Shown one piece after another: positions 38,564 through 49,649 of a DNA stretch of 64,000 bases. Origin of the DNA: Paraphysomonas bandaiensis. Its lineage: Eukaryota > Chrysophyceae. Position numbers and translations under genes: made by a program. Location: assembly GCA_965644295.1 (NCBI GenBank), contig CBFFRP010000358.1, positions 170,064 through 234,063 on the forward strand. The letters run 5' to 3'. Within the stretch, counting starts at the first letter, position 1; each line of letters begins with the position of its first letter. The notes beneath the pieces are model-generated. The model was not told the DNA's origin. It ran no database searches and saw only the letters and a program-made list of their open reading frames with translations.

Positions 38564-40400
38564 GTACAACAGTGTTTAAAATTTCCCACGCTGTGCAGAG
38601 TATAATGTATGCTTGTAGTACTAGAAAGTGGAATGTATATACGAGAATAACAATAAGAGTACACTTTGAATTTTGTCAGGCAGAGTTGAAAACCTCTGAA
38701 GTCTAATTATGATTAAATATATAGCCCTGTCAGTGAGGGAAGATAGGATGACCATCTTAAATATAGCGCTTGTCAAGAATGCCGGATTATATATAGCCGT
38801 CCGTTTAGTTTGCCATGAGTATAAAATTATTAATAGTGGAGAAAACAGTACAATATGCCTAGTATGCCTGTTTCCCGGTACTGCAGTACATGTTCTTAGT
38901 CGTGGTGGTGTGCATGCAGTAGTTTGTAGTTTACAATCTCCTTTTCCAATTTCGTAGTTGCAATGTTGAATTCTGCTGGTTGATGTGTTGGTATGGTGTA
39001 TGGTATATATTGTGCAGTTTTCAATGAGAACAGATGTTACATGAATATGCTGTGAAGTCTATGTCCAATTCTAGCATCAGAAGACGAAGGAGGACAGTGA
39101 GATGTTGAAGATTGACAAGTATCAGGCGGAGATCTTAGCTAAGAAGGTCAAAATTTATATGAAGAATGGAAACTACCTGGGCTAGTACCGAAGCCTGCTG
39201 GATGAGGTAGAGCTCGAGTGTTGTGGGATGAAGAAAAGTGTTGAGGAGCTTCAAACACTGGTGGATAGGTTTCGGGGTGAGTTGGGAATTATGAGTTTTG
39301 CTTATTTTTAAGCAATTAAAAATAGCATTTAAAGTTTTAAATTATATCCGTTAGTCGAAGAATATAGTAGTTGAAAACAATATTATATGTGAAAACAATA
39401 TTATATGAGCTGCATGCAATGATATGAATTAGTTTTTAGTGAAACGGAAATAATATATTGAATGAAAAGATCTTGTCTATCTAAGATCATTAAATCTTGA
39501 TTGGTAGAAGTGACAATGACTCTATCATAAACCACAATGAGTAATGAGAGAGAAATATCAAAATTTTAATCAATGAGAGAGTCGTGTATATTACAAGTTC
39601 AGTTTATTACTTTTAGTGCAAAAAGTGGCGATACTAAATTAGTAAATCGAATAACTACTATTACTACTACTCACTCTCGCTTAAAGGTAAGGGCATGCTC
39701 TGATACGTTGATTCTGCGGAAGAGCTATTAGCCAGTGACTTAGTAGCCAAAATAATCGAAAGTTTTATGGGTGAAATACAGTATTAATTATTAATTGGTG
39801 GAACTCAGCGAACAATTTACAAACTTCAAAATTTGAGAGTTTTGATGTGTGGAGATATTGACCGTCTAAACGGTATACTCTAAGAATAATCGAATTAGAA
39901 GAACTCCCTACCGATGGAGTAAAAATTTACACTACAAATGGCACAGGAATCACGATTGGATTTAAAGCAACTGTACACTAATCGCTATTTAAAATATAAC
40001 CCTTCTTACAATATGAGATGCCTCAACAAAGTTGGACTCGCACCTTTTTTTGGTGTTCTGGGGGATAAGTACCGGGTATACTTCTCCGGGAAACTGACGT
40101 GAGCCGCATATATAGTCAGCAAATATAGTTCTGTCCACTCATAGCCAAAATGCTTGTGTGTGGTACAAAGGACACTAAGAAGTGTCACTTGTGTAGACAT
40201 CTTTCGACTGAACCCACCTCCGGGGTATTGGGCTGCTTGCTGTAGTCAAGCATCCGGGAATGGGCCCACCTCAAGGGCATCCTGGATATTGTGCTACCTG
40301 CTGAAGTCGAGTTCGGCTAGTTCACCTTAAGGACAGAGAGTGAAAGTAGTTTCACCTTGGTACTTGCGGTGACGCACACGAAGCATTCGTAGCGCTAAAT
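38564..40400. other. Repeat nest: LTR fragments and a coding-like relic
   Basis: 38964-39060 is an LTR start related to the one at 2617 (TGTTGAATTCTGCTGG, ATTGTGCAG, GAACAGATGTTACATGAATA). 39070-39300 reads as a charged helix with one internal stop (EMLKIDKYQAEILAKKVKIY, then after the stop YRSLLDEVELECCGMKKSVE), a probable pseudogene piece. 39300-39420 resembles the LTR of 35812 (GTTAGTCGAAGAATA). The rest shows nothing recognisable. Confidence 0.5.
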
Positions 40401-40727
40401 TGTAGGATATCAGAGGTAAGCAATATATATATATGCTAAAGTAGTTCTTACTCTTAAACGCCTATTGCTAATAATCAGACATTCACTACTTACAATGAGA
40501 TGGTAACTGCTAGAAAATGACATATCTGAACAATAATGCTTCTACTCTATGCTTAGATTATAACTTAGAAACATATAGTAACAGATAATCAATATCACTT
40601 GTCATTCACTGTCAATCGCCAAATTCTCGTAATACAGTTCATCACTTCTGTATTCTTCCATTACCAGTTATGATTCAAGTACTGTTGAACTATAGCTTTT
40701 AATTGCTCTCAACTAGCAAACTCAACA
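40401..40727 (-). repeat. Solo copia LTR (327 bp)
   Basis: Read leftward it begins TGTTGAGTTTGCTAGTTGAG and ends GATATCCTACA. It has no internal copia sequence on either side. It aligns by eye with the LTR parts at 35812-36050 and 47530-47601. Flanks (TAAAT on the left, GTAAT on the right) do not give a clear 5 bp duplication, so an old or rearranged copy is likely. Confidence 0.7.
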
Positions 40728-40879
40728 GTAATTATTACCCGACAACGGGTAAGTCTAAAGAACCACACAATATATCTATATAGGAAAGTCTAATTATTAC
40801 ATGAGAACGGTTGTGTACAGAAACTAGTTTATATCTATAGATTAACTACAGTAATAACTAGATTTGCTAAATACTACTA

Positions 40880-41194
40880 GTGGCGGGCAACCGTCTCGGG
40901 ACTGCTTGTGCATCGCTGCGAGCACCATGGTGCAACCGTCCCTTGTATTGAGGTTAGTCGGGGGGGGGTCTACCTTTGGGCAATGTGTCTGGCTGGCCTG
41001 TGCCATGGGTTATGTGAGGGGTGGATGAGGCGAGATGTATATGAGAGTGTAAGTCGGTGGTGGAGATGGTGCTGGTTGTTGAGGTGGGGTTTCGGCCACA
41101 AGTAAGGAGGAGTTGTTTCCGGAGTGGTTGCGCTTGCCTCTGTCGGGTCTGGACTCTTGCAGAGAGTGTAGTTCTTGGGGTGGATGTCGCCTGG
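40880..41194 (-). pseudogene. Inverted LINE 3' fragment abutting TIR element copy 2
   Basis: The reverse complement matches 36880-37190 inside copy 1 (shared CGACATCCACCCCAAGAA, ACTCCTCCTTACTTGTGG, GGTGCTCGCAGCGATGCACA). It stops exactly at the left TIR of copy 2 at 41195, so copy 2 inserted into, or was joined to, another copy of the LINE. Confidence 0.75.
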
Positions 41195-41419
41195 AAGTCG
41201 AGGTAATACCAAAACCTGGGTTTTGATGTAAAACCTGGTGAAATTTTTGGTGATGGTCGGAAAAGGGTATAACTATGCACAATAAGTAACTATGAAGTTA
41301 ATAACAGTGTGAAGAGTATTATTTATAATATTTTTTACTAATTTCTTCCATATTACTTCAGTTTTACAGCAATAAAAGTCACCGACTACACATATATATT
41401 ACATACAGTTCACAAGTAT

Positions 41420-41810
41420 GAACTATAACCATCTCACTAAACACCACTATACCATCTCAGAATACACCCACATACCATCTCACTATACACCCATATACCA
41501 TCTCACTATACACCCATACCATATTACTATGCATCACTATACCATCCCACTATATTATACCACTATACCATCTACTGTATGCCACTATACCACCTAACTA
41601 TACATCACTACACTATCTCACTATACACCCATATACCATCTCACACCCATATACCATCTCACTATACACCCATACCATATTACTATGCATCACTATACCA
41701 TCCCACTATATTATACCACTATACCATCTACTGTATACCACTATACCACCTAACTATACATCACTACACTATCTCACTATACACCCATATACCATTTCAC
41801 TATACACCTA
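41420..41810 (+). repeat. Minisatellite, copy 2
   Basis: Same CACTATACACCCATATACC units and the same ~158 bp higher-order period as in copy 1 (ACCATATTACTATGCATCAC near 41518 and 41676). Confidence 0.85.
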
Positions 41811-41811
41811 C

Positions 41812-42183
41812 GTATGGGACAAATCATACGCGATGGGCAGAAACCAAGCCAAAGGAAAAACCGGGCCTGATCACATAACAACGGCCTCAGCATGCGCAGA
41901 CTGTGCACTCCCAATCGACAACATGGCACACATGCTTCTCACCTGCACACACCTGCTCCCCCATCCCTGGTTTCACACCGCCATAATCAAACTAGCAAAA
42001 GCCGCATGGAATCCACACACACCCCAGGCTGAGCGCTACTGGACCGGCCACATTACTGCCACACAATTGACCGACGCATTCGGACGCCACATATCCAGCT
42101 CACTGCTCGAACATCAGTTCCACGTTCTCGAAAAATCCGTAACCTCTATCCTCCTTCCCCTATATGGTGGAGGGCTCCGCACG
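41812..42183 (+). pseudogene. LINE protein C-terminal fragment with zinc-knuckle-like motif
   Basis: An open stretch encodes RNQAKGKTGPDHITTASACA, then a Cys/His cluster CADCALPIDNMAHMLLTC, then GRHISSSLLEHQFHVLEK and ILLPLYGGGLR. The C-x2-C-x(n)-H-x4-C spacing is the layout seen at the C-terminus of many non-LTR retrotransposon polymerases. It is C-rich, unlike the AT-rich element around it, and close in base use to the large element at 57-64 kb. It ends abruptly at 42183, where the exon repeat begins in another frame. Confidence 0.65.
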
Positions 42184-42967
42184 GAGGAAGAGATACCACG
42201 AAAGTGCACGAGCAGGGTAAGTAATACTGTTCATAAAGATGGTGACGGGGTCGTATGTCGTATATATGCGGTATTGTTCTGATTATTGTTGTGCGTTGTT
42301 ACTATACACTGCACTAACTGTGTATATATGATGGTGTAGGAGAAGTGCAACGGGAAGAAGAATGTTGTCAACATTCGTGGCGACATATCCAACGACGACC
42401 CGGAGGCGGAGGAAGAGATACCACGAAAGCGCACGAGCAGGGTAAGTAATACTGTTCATAAAGATGGTGACGGGGTCGTATGTCGTATATATGCGGTATT
42501 GTTCTGATTATTGTTGTGCGTTGTTACTATACACTGCACTAACTGTGTATATATGATGGTGTAGGAGAAGTGCAACGGGAAGAAGAATGTTGTCAACATT
42601 CGTGGCGACATATCCAACGACGACCCGGAGGCGGAGGTAGAGTTACCACGAAAGCGCACGAGCAGGGTAAGTAATACTGTTCATAAAGATGGTGACGGGG
42701 TCGTATGTCGTATATATGCGGTATTGTTCTGATTATTGTTGTGCGTTGTTACTATACACTGTACTAACTGCTTATGATCCTTCACCTGCTTATGATCCTC
42801 CACCTACTAGCAATGTGCCCCCAGCGGCTGTTGCCGCGTCGTTTCCGAGCATAGGTACTAATACTACTGTAAGTAGTAGTGGTAAAGATAGCTATATGCG
42901 TATGCAATGTATCCGAAATCAGGCTATTCGGTTGGAGCGTTTGCAGTCTCAAGCGAAGCAGATGTAG
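42184..42967 (+). pseudogene. Tandem exon-intron array plus terminal open frame, copy 2
   Basis: Nearly identical to the array in copy 1. Exon end at 42216; introns 42217-42339 and 42442-42564 (123 nt each); exons 42340-42441 and 42565-42666 (102 nt each); a third donor at 42667. The last exon carries the same variant codons (EVELPRKR for EEEIPRKR) as in copy 1, so the array was formed before the element duplicated. The open frame from 42689 ends at 42967. Confidence 0.65.
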
Positions 42968-43173
42968 CTATATGAGAATATGATATTACAAAACACAAGT
43001 AATAATAGCAGGGCCAACTTGTAACGCAATAAATACTGCTAATAACAACTATACTTGCGACTTTTTCTTTACCTTTAACCTCTCAGATACAAATTACAGT
43101 AAAATAATAACTCAATACTTAGATATGAAACCTGGTGAAATTGCTTTACCAGGTTTTGGTATTACCTCGACTT

Positions 43174-44137
43174 TTAGTAAATCATCCAATTGTGTCATAT
43201 CTTGACAGGTCCGAGCATGGTTTTAACTAGTAGATTGTACTTTAGCTTCTGTTTAGCTCTGTGTGTGTTATGCAATGAATATTATACAAAGTTATATGTT
43301 GGAATTCAATTGACTAGATTGTTTACTGTTTTGGCTTATCTTACTGTCTATATTGGTCTGAAAGCCGACTGAAGACCATTACCAATTACCACAACGCTGG
43401 AATTGAAGTAACCTCAAACTTATTACTTTTATCGCTACGAACTGGGCAAAGAGTAGCAAATAGAGTAAAAATATTATTCAACCTATCCAATTTCGTTAAA
43501 AAATCTAGTCATATCAAACTTGACGGAATAACCTAGTCAAAGTAAGAAATGACTCAACCTTGTCAATTTTGGTATTAAGCCTAGTCGTTCTTATATCTAT
43601 TGATTATTGATTACACGTTGTGACTGTCTAAGATAACAGCTCACACCACAAAACATATATTCAAACATAACAATTAATGCATATACATATCTACTTAACA
43701 CAGTGTATGTGTATGTCTATCCAGTCTATTTATATAGCTTATAACTGTACATAGCGATGGGACCCTTGTGAGTGTTATGGGGAAGAGGGGTAAATGAAGC
43801 TCTCCATATAACTCACTCTATGATCTGCAGGACATCTCTAGATCTTCATATGCTCGGAGTGATAGCGCTTATCTTCCTTCAATTCTCCACTAAATGACTT
43901 CGATAGCTACATTGGCTTTCAGGAGCGCATCAATCCTCCTGTTCTTAGACCAATTACGAAAAGAGGAGCTTTTCATGACACAAAGTTGATATTTTCGTGA
44001 AAACAGCAACAACAGCTGTTGATTTGCAGCAGAACATCTGTAGCATGAGGTGTCTGTCGTGCAGTGTGAAGTCATTAATCATACAGTAACATGAGGTGTA
44101 TGTTGTGCAGTGGAGCCCATTTCTACTCAGAGGATCT
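43174..44137. other. Spacer between TIR element and Crinkler-like gene
   Basis: AT-rich; only short unsupported open frames. It would contain the 3' UTR of the leftward NTPase gene. Confidence 0.5.
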
Positions 44138-46261
44138 TCAGTATGTTATTTCCCTTTCGACACTGGACCTCATATGATTTACTCGAGAGACGACGTCATT
44201 CCAATCATGAAATGCAAGTTGCTTTCTCGCCTTCAATATTCTTTTAATCAAAGAATCTCCTAAACCAGGAACAGTTTTTAATTCTCCATAGCTTGCAGAG
44301 TTCACATTGACCTTGTACGATTCGGCTTGTAGGTGAATTCGTCCACTGAAAACTGGACCAAAAAATTGTTCAAGACTTTTTCCAGTAACAATAACACAAT
44401 TTTCGGGAATATTTTCGCTCACATCAGCATTAACACATATTGCAATAATAACCAGAATAAAATTGCTACGCACACTCTCTGTTACTTTTATGACCTCGTC
44501 TTTTATCATGTCAATTCCAACAGTAGAACCAGTGTACATTTTATGCTGTCCACAACACAGCACAACATTATTTCTGTCGTCGCAACGAGTAGTAAATGAG
44601 TCAAACAACGCGCCTGGCGAATTCTTAAAAATTGTGCAACTTGTATTGGCATCAATACCATTAGCTTGACGAACCATATGGTGGTGGTGGGGATCGCCAC
44701 CAGAAAATCTTGCTAACGAAGTTCCAACAGAACACGTTTCTCTTACTGTGAATTCCTGTAAAGCATCCAGCGAAGACATGGACGTCGAGGTAGAATTAGA
44801 GGATATACAATAAAAATCATTCACTGACACCAACTTATCCTCTCCAAGATATCTTGCAAGTAACATTTCACGAACAGCTTCCATGTATACACATAAATCT
44901 TCAAAACTCTGCCAAGATAAACTTCCTGATTCATTGGACCCACTCACAAGAGCACACATTTTGTGTAAACAACCAACTAACATGTCTTTGCCAGAATGTC
45001 CATGAAGCAAATTTCTAAACATACAGTATGATAGTTCCACACCACATTGTCCATTATTTAGAGTTTTCAAAACAATTTTTCCTTCTTGTTCGAGCTGTCC
45101 GTAGGTAATTTTGTCAGAAACATCCGGACAAACAAGGTCCCTTCGGCTTACGCAATGTGAGAGGATCACTTTCGATATCAGAATGTCGATAATAATATTA
45201 TGATGAGCCCTCACATAGGGCAATTTTGACAGCAGCATAGATTCTATAGTGATGTAATCAATTTCTACCAATCTTTCGCCCATCTCGAATCTTTTCTCAA
45301 TTGCATTTAGAAAAAACTCACCCATTCGGGGCAATGGTGAATAATCCGTTAACAGAGTTCGAAATTGTCGACACAGCCTCCAATCTTCCCACAACGCAGG
45401 GTTTGCACAATCACTTGTATATGCTTGTACAATAGCTTCACAATGATCATAATGCAAAAGACCAATAGGTAGGCTGTGCGTAGGATGTCCAGATTCTGCA
45501 AACACTTCATCCAATGGAAGCACAGTCGTTCCAGCAACGACTCCAAAAACAAAAGATGTACTTGATGAAATCATCGCACCTCCGAAAGCAACCATAGTTG
45601 CTTTTAAAAAACTTCTTTTAGCTGGTTCGTCGCCTCGACTGTCAAGAAGAAAATTAATTTCGTCAACACCAATATAGAGTATTCCATCTGCTTTACCAGA
45701 CTTCTTACTACAATATTGAGATATTGCAGACACCGCAATGTCTGTGCTTAAATCATCTAAAAGAGTTGGCGGAATTTTTCTTGTGAAAGCTTCAAACGAC
45801 ATTATTGGCACAGTGCCGTAAATGAATGCAAAGTACAGCAATCTTAGTGCAAATGCTTTATCGGCTGTGACCAATTCTGAGGCATTTAATCCTAAAAGTG
45901 TACGATCACAGATTGGCGGATTACCATTGTTGTATGTTATAATAACAGATGCCGTCCATTGTGAGTCATTTGAAATCCAATCTGGAAGTGACTCAGCAAT
46001 AGATACAAGGGCTCTCGTTTTTCCTATTCCACTACAGCCGCCAACTACTGCAACTGGGTGTGAATGCCGCTCGAATTCTGTGCGCTTTTCAAGTCTTTCA
46101 AGGAACAATTCTTTGGCCGATTTCATCAGATCTGCTCTGCCCATAAATGGTAACTTTCTGCCAAACTCAGTGACCAGGCGATCGCATTGAACCATCTCGA
46201 GAGGGGAGCGACATGCGCTCACGAGCTCAAGAAGACAATCCTCAGGTGTGTTTTCGTTCAT
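44138..46261 (-). CDS. Crinkler (CRN)-like P-loop NTPase with C-terminal HhH
   Basis: Intronless 707 aa frame. Walker A VGGCSGIGKTRAL (K81) and Walker B ILYIGVDEIN (D200, E201) belong to the STAND-like NTPase shared by Crinkler and RHS proteins. Near the C-terminus, ENCVIVTGKSLEQFFGPVFS resembles the end of the REase-like nuclease module in those proteins. Residues about 651-707 (VNVNSASYGELKTVPGLGDS, then LIKRILKARKQLAFHDW) are a ComEA-type helix-hairpin-helix, a DNA-binding fold. There is no N-terminal signal or ubiquitin-like header, so this is not a canonical secreted effector. The catalytic residues of the nuclease part cannot be assigned with certainty. It sits next to the transposon nest and lacks the promoter words seen at host genes, consistent with a mobile or recently acquired origin. 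Confidence 0.75.
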   Translation of the reverse strand: MNENTPEDCLLELVSACRSPLEMVQCDRLVTEFGRKLPFMGRADLMKSAKELFLERLEKRTEFERHSHPVAVVGGCSGIGKTRALVSIAESLPDWISNDSQWTASVIITYNNGNPPICDRTLLGLNASELVTADKAFALRLLYFAFIYGTVPIMSFEAFTRKIPPTLLDDLSTDIAVSAISQYCSKKSGKADGILYIGVDEINFLLDSRGDEPAKRSFLKATMVAFGGAMISSSTSFVFGVVAGTTVLPLDEVFAESGHPTHSLPIGLLHYDHCEAIVQAYTSDCANPALWEDWRLCRQFRTLLTDYSPLPRMGEFFLNAIEKRFEMGERLVEIDYITIESMLLSKLPYVRAHHNIIIDILISKVILSHCVSRRDLVCPDVSDKITYGQLEQEGKIVLKTLNNGQCGVELSYCMFRNLLHGHSGKDMLVGCLHKMCALVSGSNESGSLSWQSFEDLCVYMEAVREMLLARYLGEDKLVSVNDFYCISSNSTSTSMSSLDALQEFTVRETCSVGTSLARFSGGDPHHHHMVRQANGIDANTSCTIFKNSPGALFDSFTTRCDDRNNVVLCCGQHKMYTGSTVGIDMIKDEVIKVTESVRSNFILVIIAICVNADVSENIPENCVIVTGKSLEQFFGPVFSGRIHLQAESYKVNVNSASYGELKTVPGLGDSLIKRILKARKQLAFHDWNDVVSRVNHMRSSVEREITY

Positions 46262-48166
46262 TTAAAGAACCCTCAATAACACTCAGCAATCACCATTATC
46301 AGGACAAGGTGCTACAGGAGCTCTGGGACTGTGTGTTGTCTGTCAGTGCGTACAGGTGCATCTTAACTTCACCGTATTGGCATCCGTCGTATATTTTTGT
46401 TCAAAGATGCCTCTAATATTGAGACAACAATTATCTGTATTTTAGCCGTAGTTGTATTGCAGTAATATAGAGAACATTTACCTCAAATTATTTCCGAAAA
46501 ATAATATGCCGACTGCTGATATGACTTCTCTCTGCTGTTGGGTGCGTCTGTGTACGAGTTGTATAGGACTGTATATTAGTACTAAAATTCCAAGGAATTC
46601 AAACAAAAATCCGGAAATCCAGTGAGGACAAGAAAAATTAGAGTCATCCACTCTGATGCATATCCTACATATCTATATATATATATATGGATATTTCTGT
46701 GCTGGTGCCTTCATTCATTCGAGATCACAACCTACAAACACACTGACGAACTTATATACTTGTCTCTTGCCTCTGCTCAGACGGATAACAATGATACGAA
46801 CTCCAACTATTACAGTGCCAAAGAAGGTCAGCCTGTTGATTTTATACGTTTAGATACGAAAGGCTTGAGCAAAGGACACCACAATGAAGGATTAACTGAT
46901 AACATCAAAATCGCAGCAAGGCTGACTGTGGAAGAACAAAGACCTCCGGGCACCAATGTGTATGCAATAATGACGAGAAAACATTAAAAGCATAGTTGTT
47001 GTGGTATGCTTTGATACAAGAGGTAAAAAGACGTCATTTATGATTGTTATGAGAACAAGTGCTCCAGGAGTAGGCAAATCTTCCAGTCCGTATAAGGTGA
47101 TTTTCTCGAATATTTGGACGCTCGGCCTTATTGCTTTTACTAGAAGAGTTCCGTAGAAGGTGTACCCTCTTATAGAGCTCCATATGAATATACAGAAGTT
47201 AGATACCTCCACAAAATTGGCGCAATATTGTTGAATTTTCTGGAGAATGTTGTCCTGAGTTCTCTGCTGTGTTTCTAGATAGTTTGTAGAATGTAAGGGG
47301 CTCTTAGTAAGTTGATTTTTTGTTCTGTATTCTGCATGTTATCCCTCTTTGTTACATGGCTTTGCATGATAACACACGTAGGGAGGTGTCCTTATATAAG
47401 AGTTCAAGGGTGCTTGGACTTTCTTCTTTACTATTATCTATTATTACCTTACTTTGTTATTGTTATATACATACACATCAGTAGCTGCACCCGGAGTTTA
47501 TACCTCGGGTCAGGTTACAACTATTATTTTCATATAACGGTCATAATTCAAATACCTTAGAACTACAGCTTTTAATTGCTCTCAAACAGCAAAACGCAAC
47601 ATATATAAGATACGCTAATGAATGATTGGTTCCAATGCTCTATTCAACCGTGTCTTGCTATTATACTATTAGGCTTTAGTCCTAATGTGAAGTATACTGT
47701 AATTAATCTTTACCTTCTAACTAATACGAAGTATAACTTTCATTGTGCACTAAGACAGTAAGACTAGCTATAAATCTTATATTAATTGCACAATGTAAAA
47801 CCTATCTATATACAACAGAAGTAAACATTATATGTGAAAATTGTGAAGCAGATTCAGCTGTATTCAGTGATTCAACATACCAAAATTATGGAATAATAGT
47901 TCATTACAAAACGACTTAAAACTCGCTAAGTAACGAACTAAATCCGTTATTTACGATACACACACTGCTTACAACTACCCAGGGAAGAATATGACCTGAC
48001 AAAAACTGTTCAGTACTTACCATTCAATCGAAAGGTCGACAGATATACTTCTGACGCATTCAAATAGCACTACAAGGGTCACAGAGCACTTCAATGCATT
48101 CGACACCAGCAACGTAGTTCGAATCATTACACAATCTTGAGAGCTACAACGTATTATCTTGGACGA
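46262..48166. other. Intergenic region with copia LTR fragment
   Basis: 47601 down to about 47530 (leftward) is an LTR start (TGTTGCGTTTTGCTGTTTGA, AGCAATTAAAAGCTGTAGTT). The rightward open frame 46622-46987 and the overlapping leftward one at 46892-47212 show no family likeness and are not called. A short TA repeat is at about 46674-46688. Confidence 0.5.
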
Positions 48167-49649
48167 TTAGGCCCACACCTATGCACAGTGTGTATAAAAT
48201 TAAAATACAATGAAATGGAGTTATATATCACACAAACCCGCAGTGTTGTATCCCATGATCCTGAAAGCAGGGCATCGCCAGCAGGATTCACAGATATTGT
48301 TGAGACTCTATTTTCATGACCAGATAGGCTCTGATGGCATGTCGACTCTGCACTCACTACATCCCAACATCTAACCATGAAATCTTCATACCCGGCGAAC
48401 AGAAATCTTCCAGAGCGTGAGAACGCAACTGAAAAATAACATAAGATAGAGATAATTGCTATCACATGATATCGCACCACTTGTAATTCCTGATATTATT
48501 TTATCATTGCCAAAGGTATTCAACGCATTCACGCAGCGCATATCAAAGAGTTTGCAAGTATGGTCATCAGACCCAGTACCGACTGCTTGGCCGTCAGGGA
48601 AAAAGTGAACAGAATTGACGTCAGAGGCATGGCCTCTAAATGTGACAACACTTTTATTGGTTCGCACATCCCATACCTGTAGATACAAATCTTATCAATT
48701 CGTCACTAGAACTAGGACGTACCTTGGATGTCGCATCGCAAGATCCCGAAGCGAATATATTAGGGTTGGTTGGGCAAAGAGCAACACTCATAGCATCGGC
48801 GCCGTGATCACTAAACACTCTGTCGGCCCTCCCTCTTTCAACATCCCAGACTCTGCACGTAGAGTCACCTGGTAATAATTAGGATACAAACGTCTAATTA
48901 CAAGCAATACCGTGGCTTGAAAACAAGTCACGACACGTATATATGATACCATAAACGAGAGTAATACCATATAACAATAGCACTACAAGACGTGAAAAAT
49001 ATATACAACCACACAGTCTTCAGGAATACGATACCAACAATACTGTATAATATCGTCAGGAAAAGATGTTGCTTTCTGACCTGACGCTGTCAATAATCTA
49101 CTCTCATCCATAAACCTACAGCACGACAGATAGCCGTGGTGACCACTTAATTCCTATATAACATACTTACATATCAGAAGACATTGTTTCTCGTTGTCTT
49201 ACCTGTGATACCCGCACAACTCTGTTGCTACCAACTCTATCTAACTTGTATAGGGAGCACACATTATCCATTCCCCCACAGGCTACAAACCGGTTCACTT
49301 TTTGTTCAAAGGCACAAGCAATGACCCAGGACGACGCCAACGGAATCGATTGAACCTTATTCGTCGTCAATCCGTTCCACACCATAAGCTTACCATCTTG
49401 AGAGGCGCTCACGAGGTGCACGCTGTCTCCAGACCAGTGAGTTGAGTACACTTTACCAAAATGCCCTCGCAATATTCTTCTAGCCCTCATGTGGCATATC
49501 GACGACTTATTCAGTACGTCACCTTGACATGTTTGAGGTAGCGATCGATCTTGTTTCGACGCTTGGATTCCTTCAATTGATTTTTTTATTCCTTCCAGCC
49601 GCTTTCTGGCGGCAATTATGCTCTCCTGGATGTCAGTCATTCGACACAA
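48167..49649 (-). CDS. Heterotrimeric G-protein beta subunit (WD40)
   Basis: Seven-bladed propeller partner of G-alpha and G-gamma in receptor signalling. Six exons: 49649-49203, 49153-49081, 48868-48723, 48676-48478, 48428-48238 and 48178-48167. They sum to 1,068 nt, 355 aa. The final exon is only 12 nt and supplies VWA-stop, completing the last blade (DTTLRVWA). The N-terminal helix ([20 protein letters not shown]; the Met at 49640 is an alternative start) is the coiled coil that packs with G-gamma. WD repeats include [64 protein letters not shown] and [11 protein letters not shown]. Length and blade number match G-beta (about 340 aa). Head-to-head with the MIC19-like gene. Confidence 0.93.

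Larger units (their letters stand above)
41195..43173 (+). mobile_element. TIR element copy 2, complete, 1,979 bp
   Basis: Perfect 25 bp terminal inverted repeats at 41195-41219 and 43149-43173 (AAGTCGAGGTAATACCAAAA plus CCTGG). Just inside both ends lies the directly repeated word AAACCTGGTGAAAT (41232 and 43127), a candidate transposase-binding site. Contents: minisatellite, LINE protein fragment, exon-intron array and terminal open frame as in copy 1. Flanks are CGCCTGG left and TTAGTAA right with no clear target duplication. No transposase gene. The superfamily is unresolved. Confidence 0.85.

Noticed and set aside
36051-43173. The two ~2 kb copies as LTRs of one retrotransposon
   Set aside because: They end in 25 bp inverted repeats, not TG...CA; they contain a minisatellite, LINE scraps and spliced exons; and no gag or pol lies between them.
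44138-46261. Calling the NTPase a secreted Crinkler effector
   Set aside because: No signal peptide, LxLFLAK-type motif or ubiquitin-like header at the N-terminus.
46622-46987. 121-aa rightward frame
   Set aside because: Begins in a TA repeat, no recognisable motif and overlaps an equally long antisense frame; not enough to call a gene.
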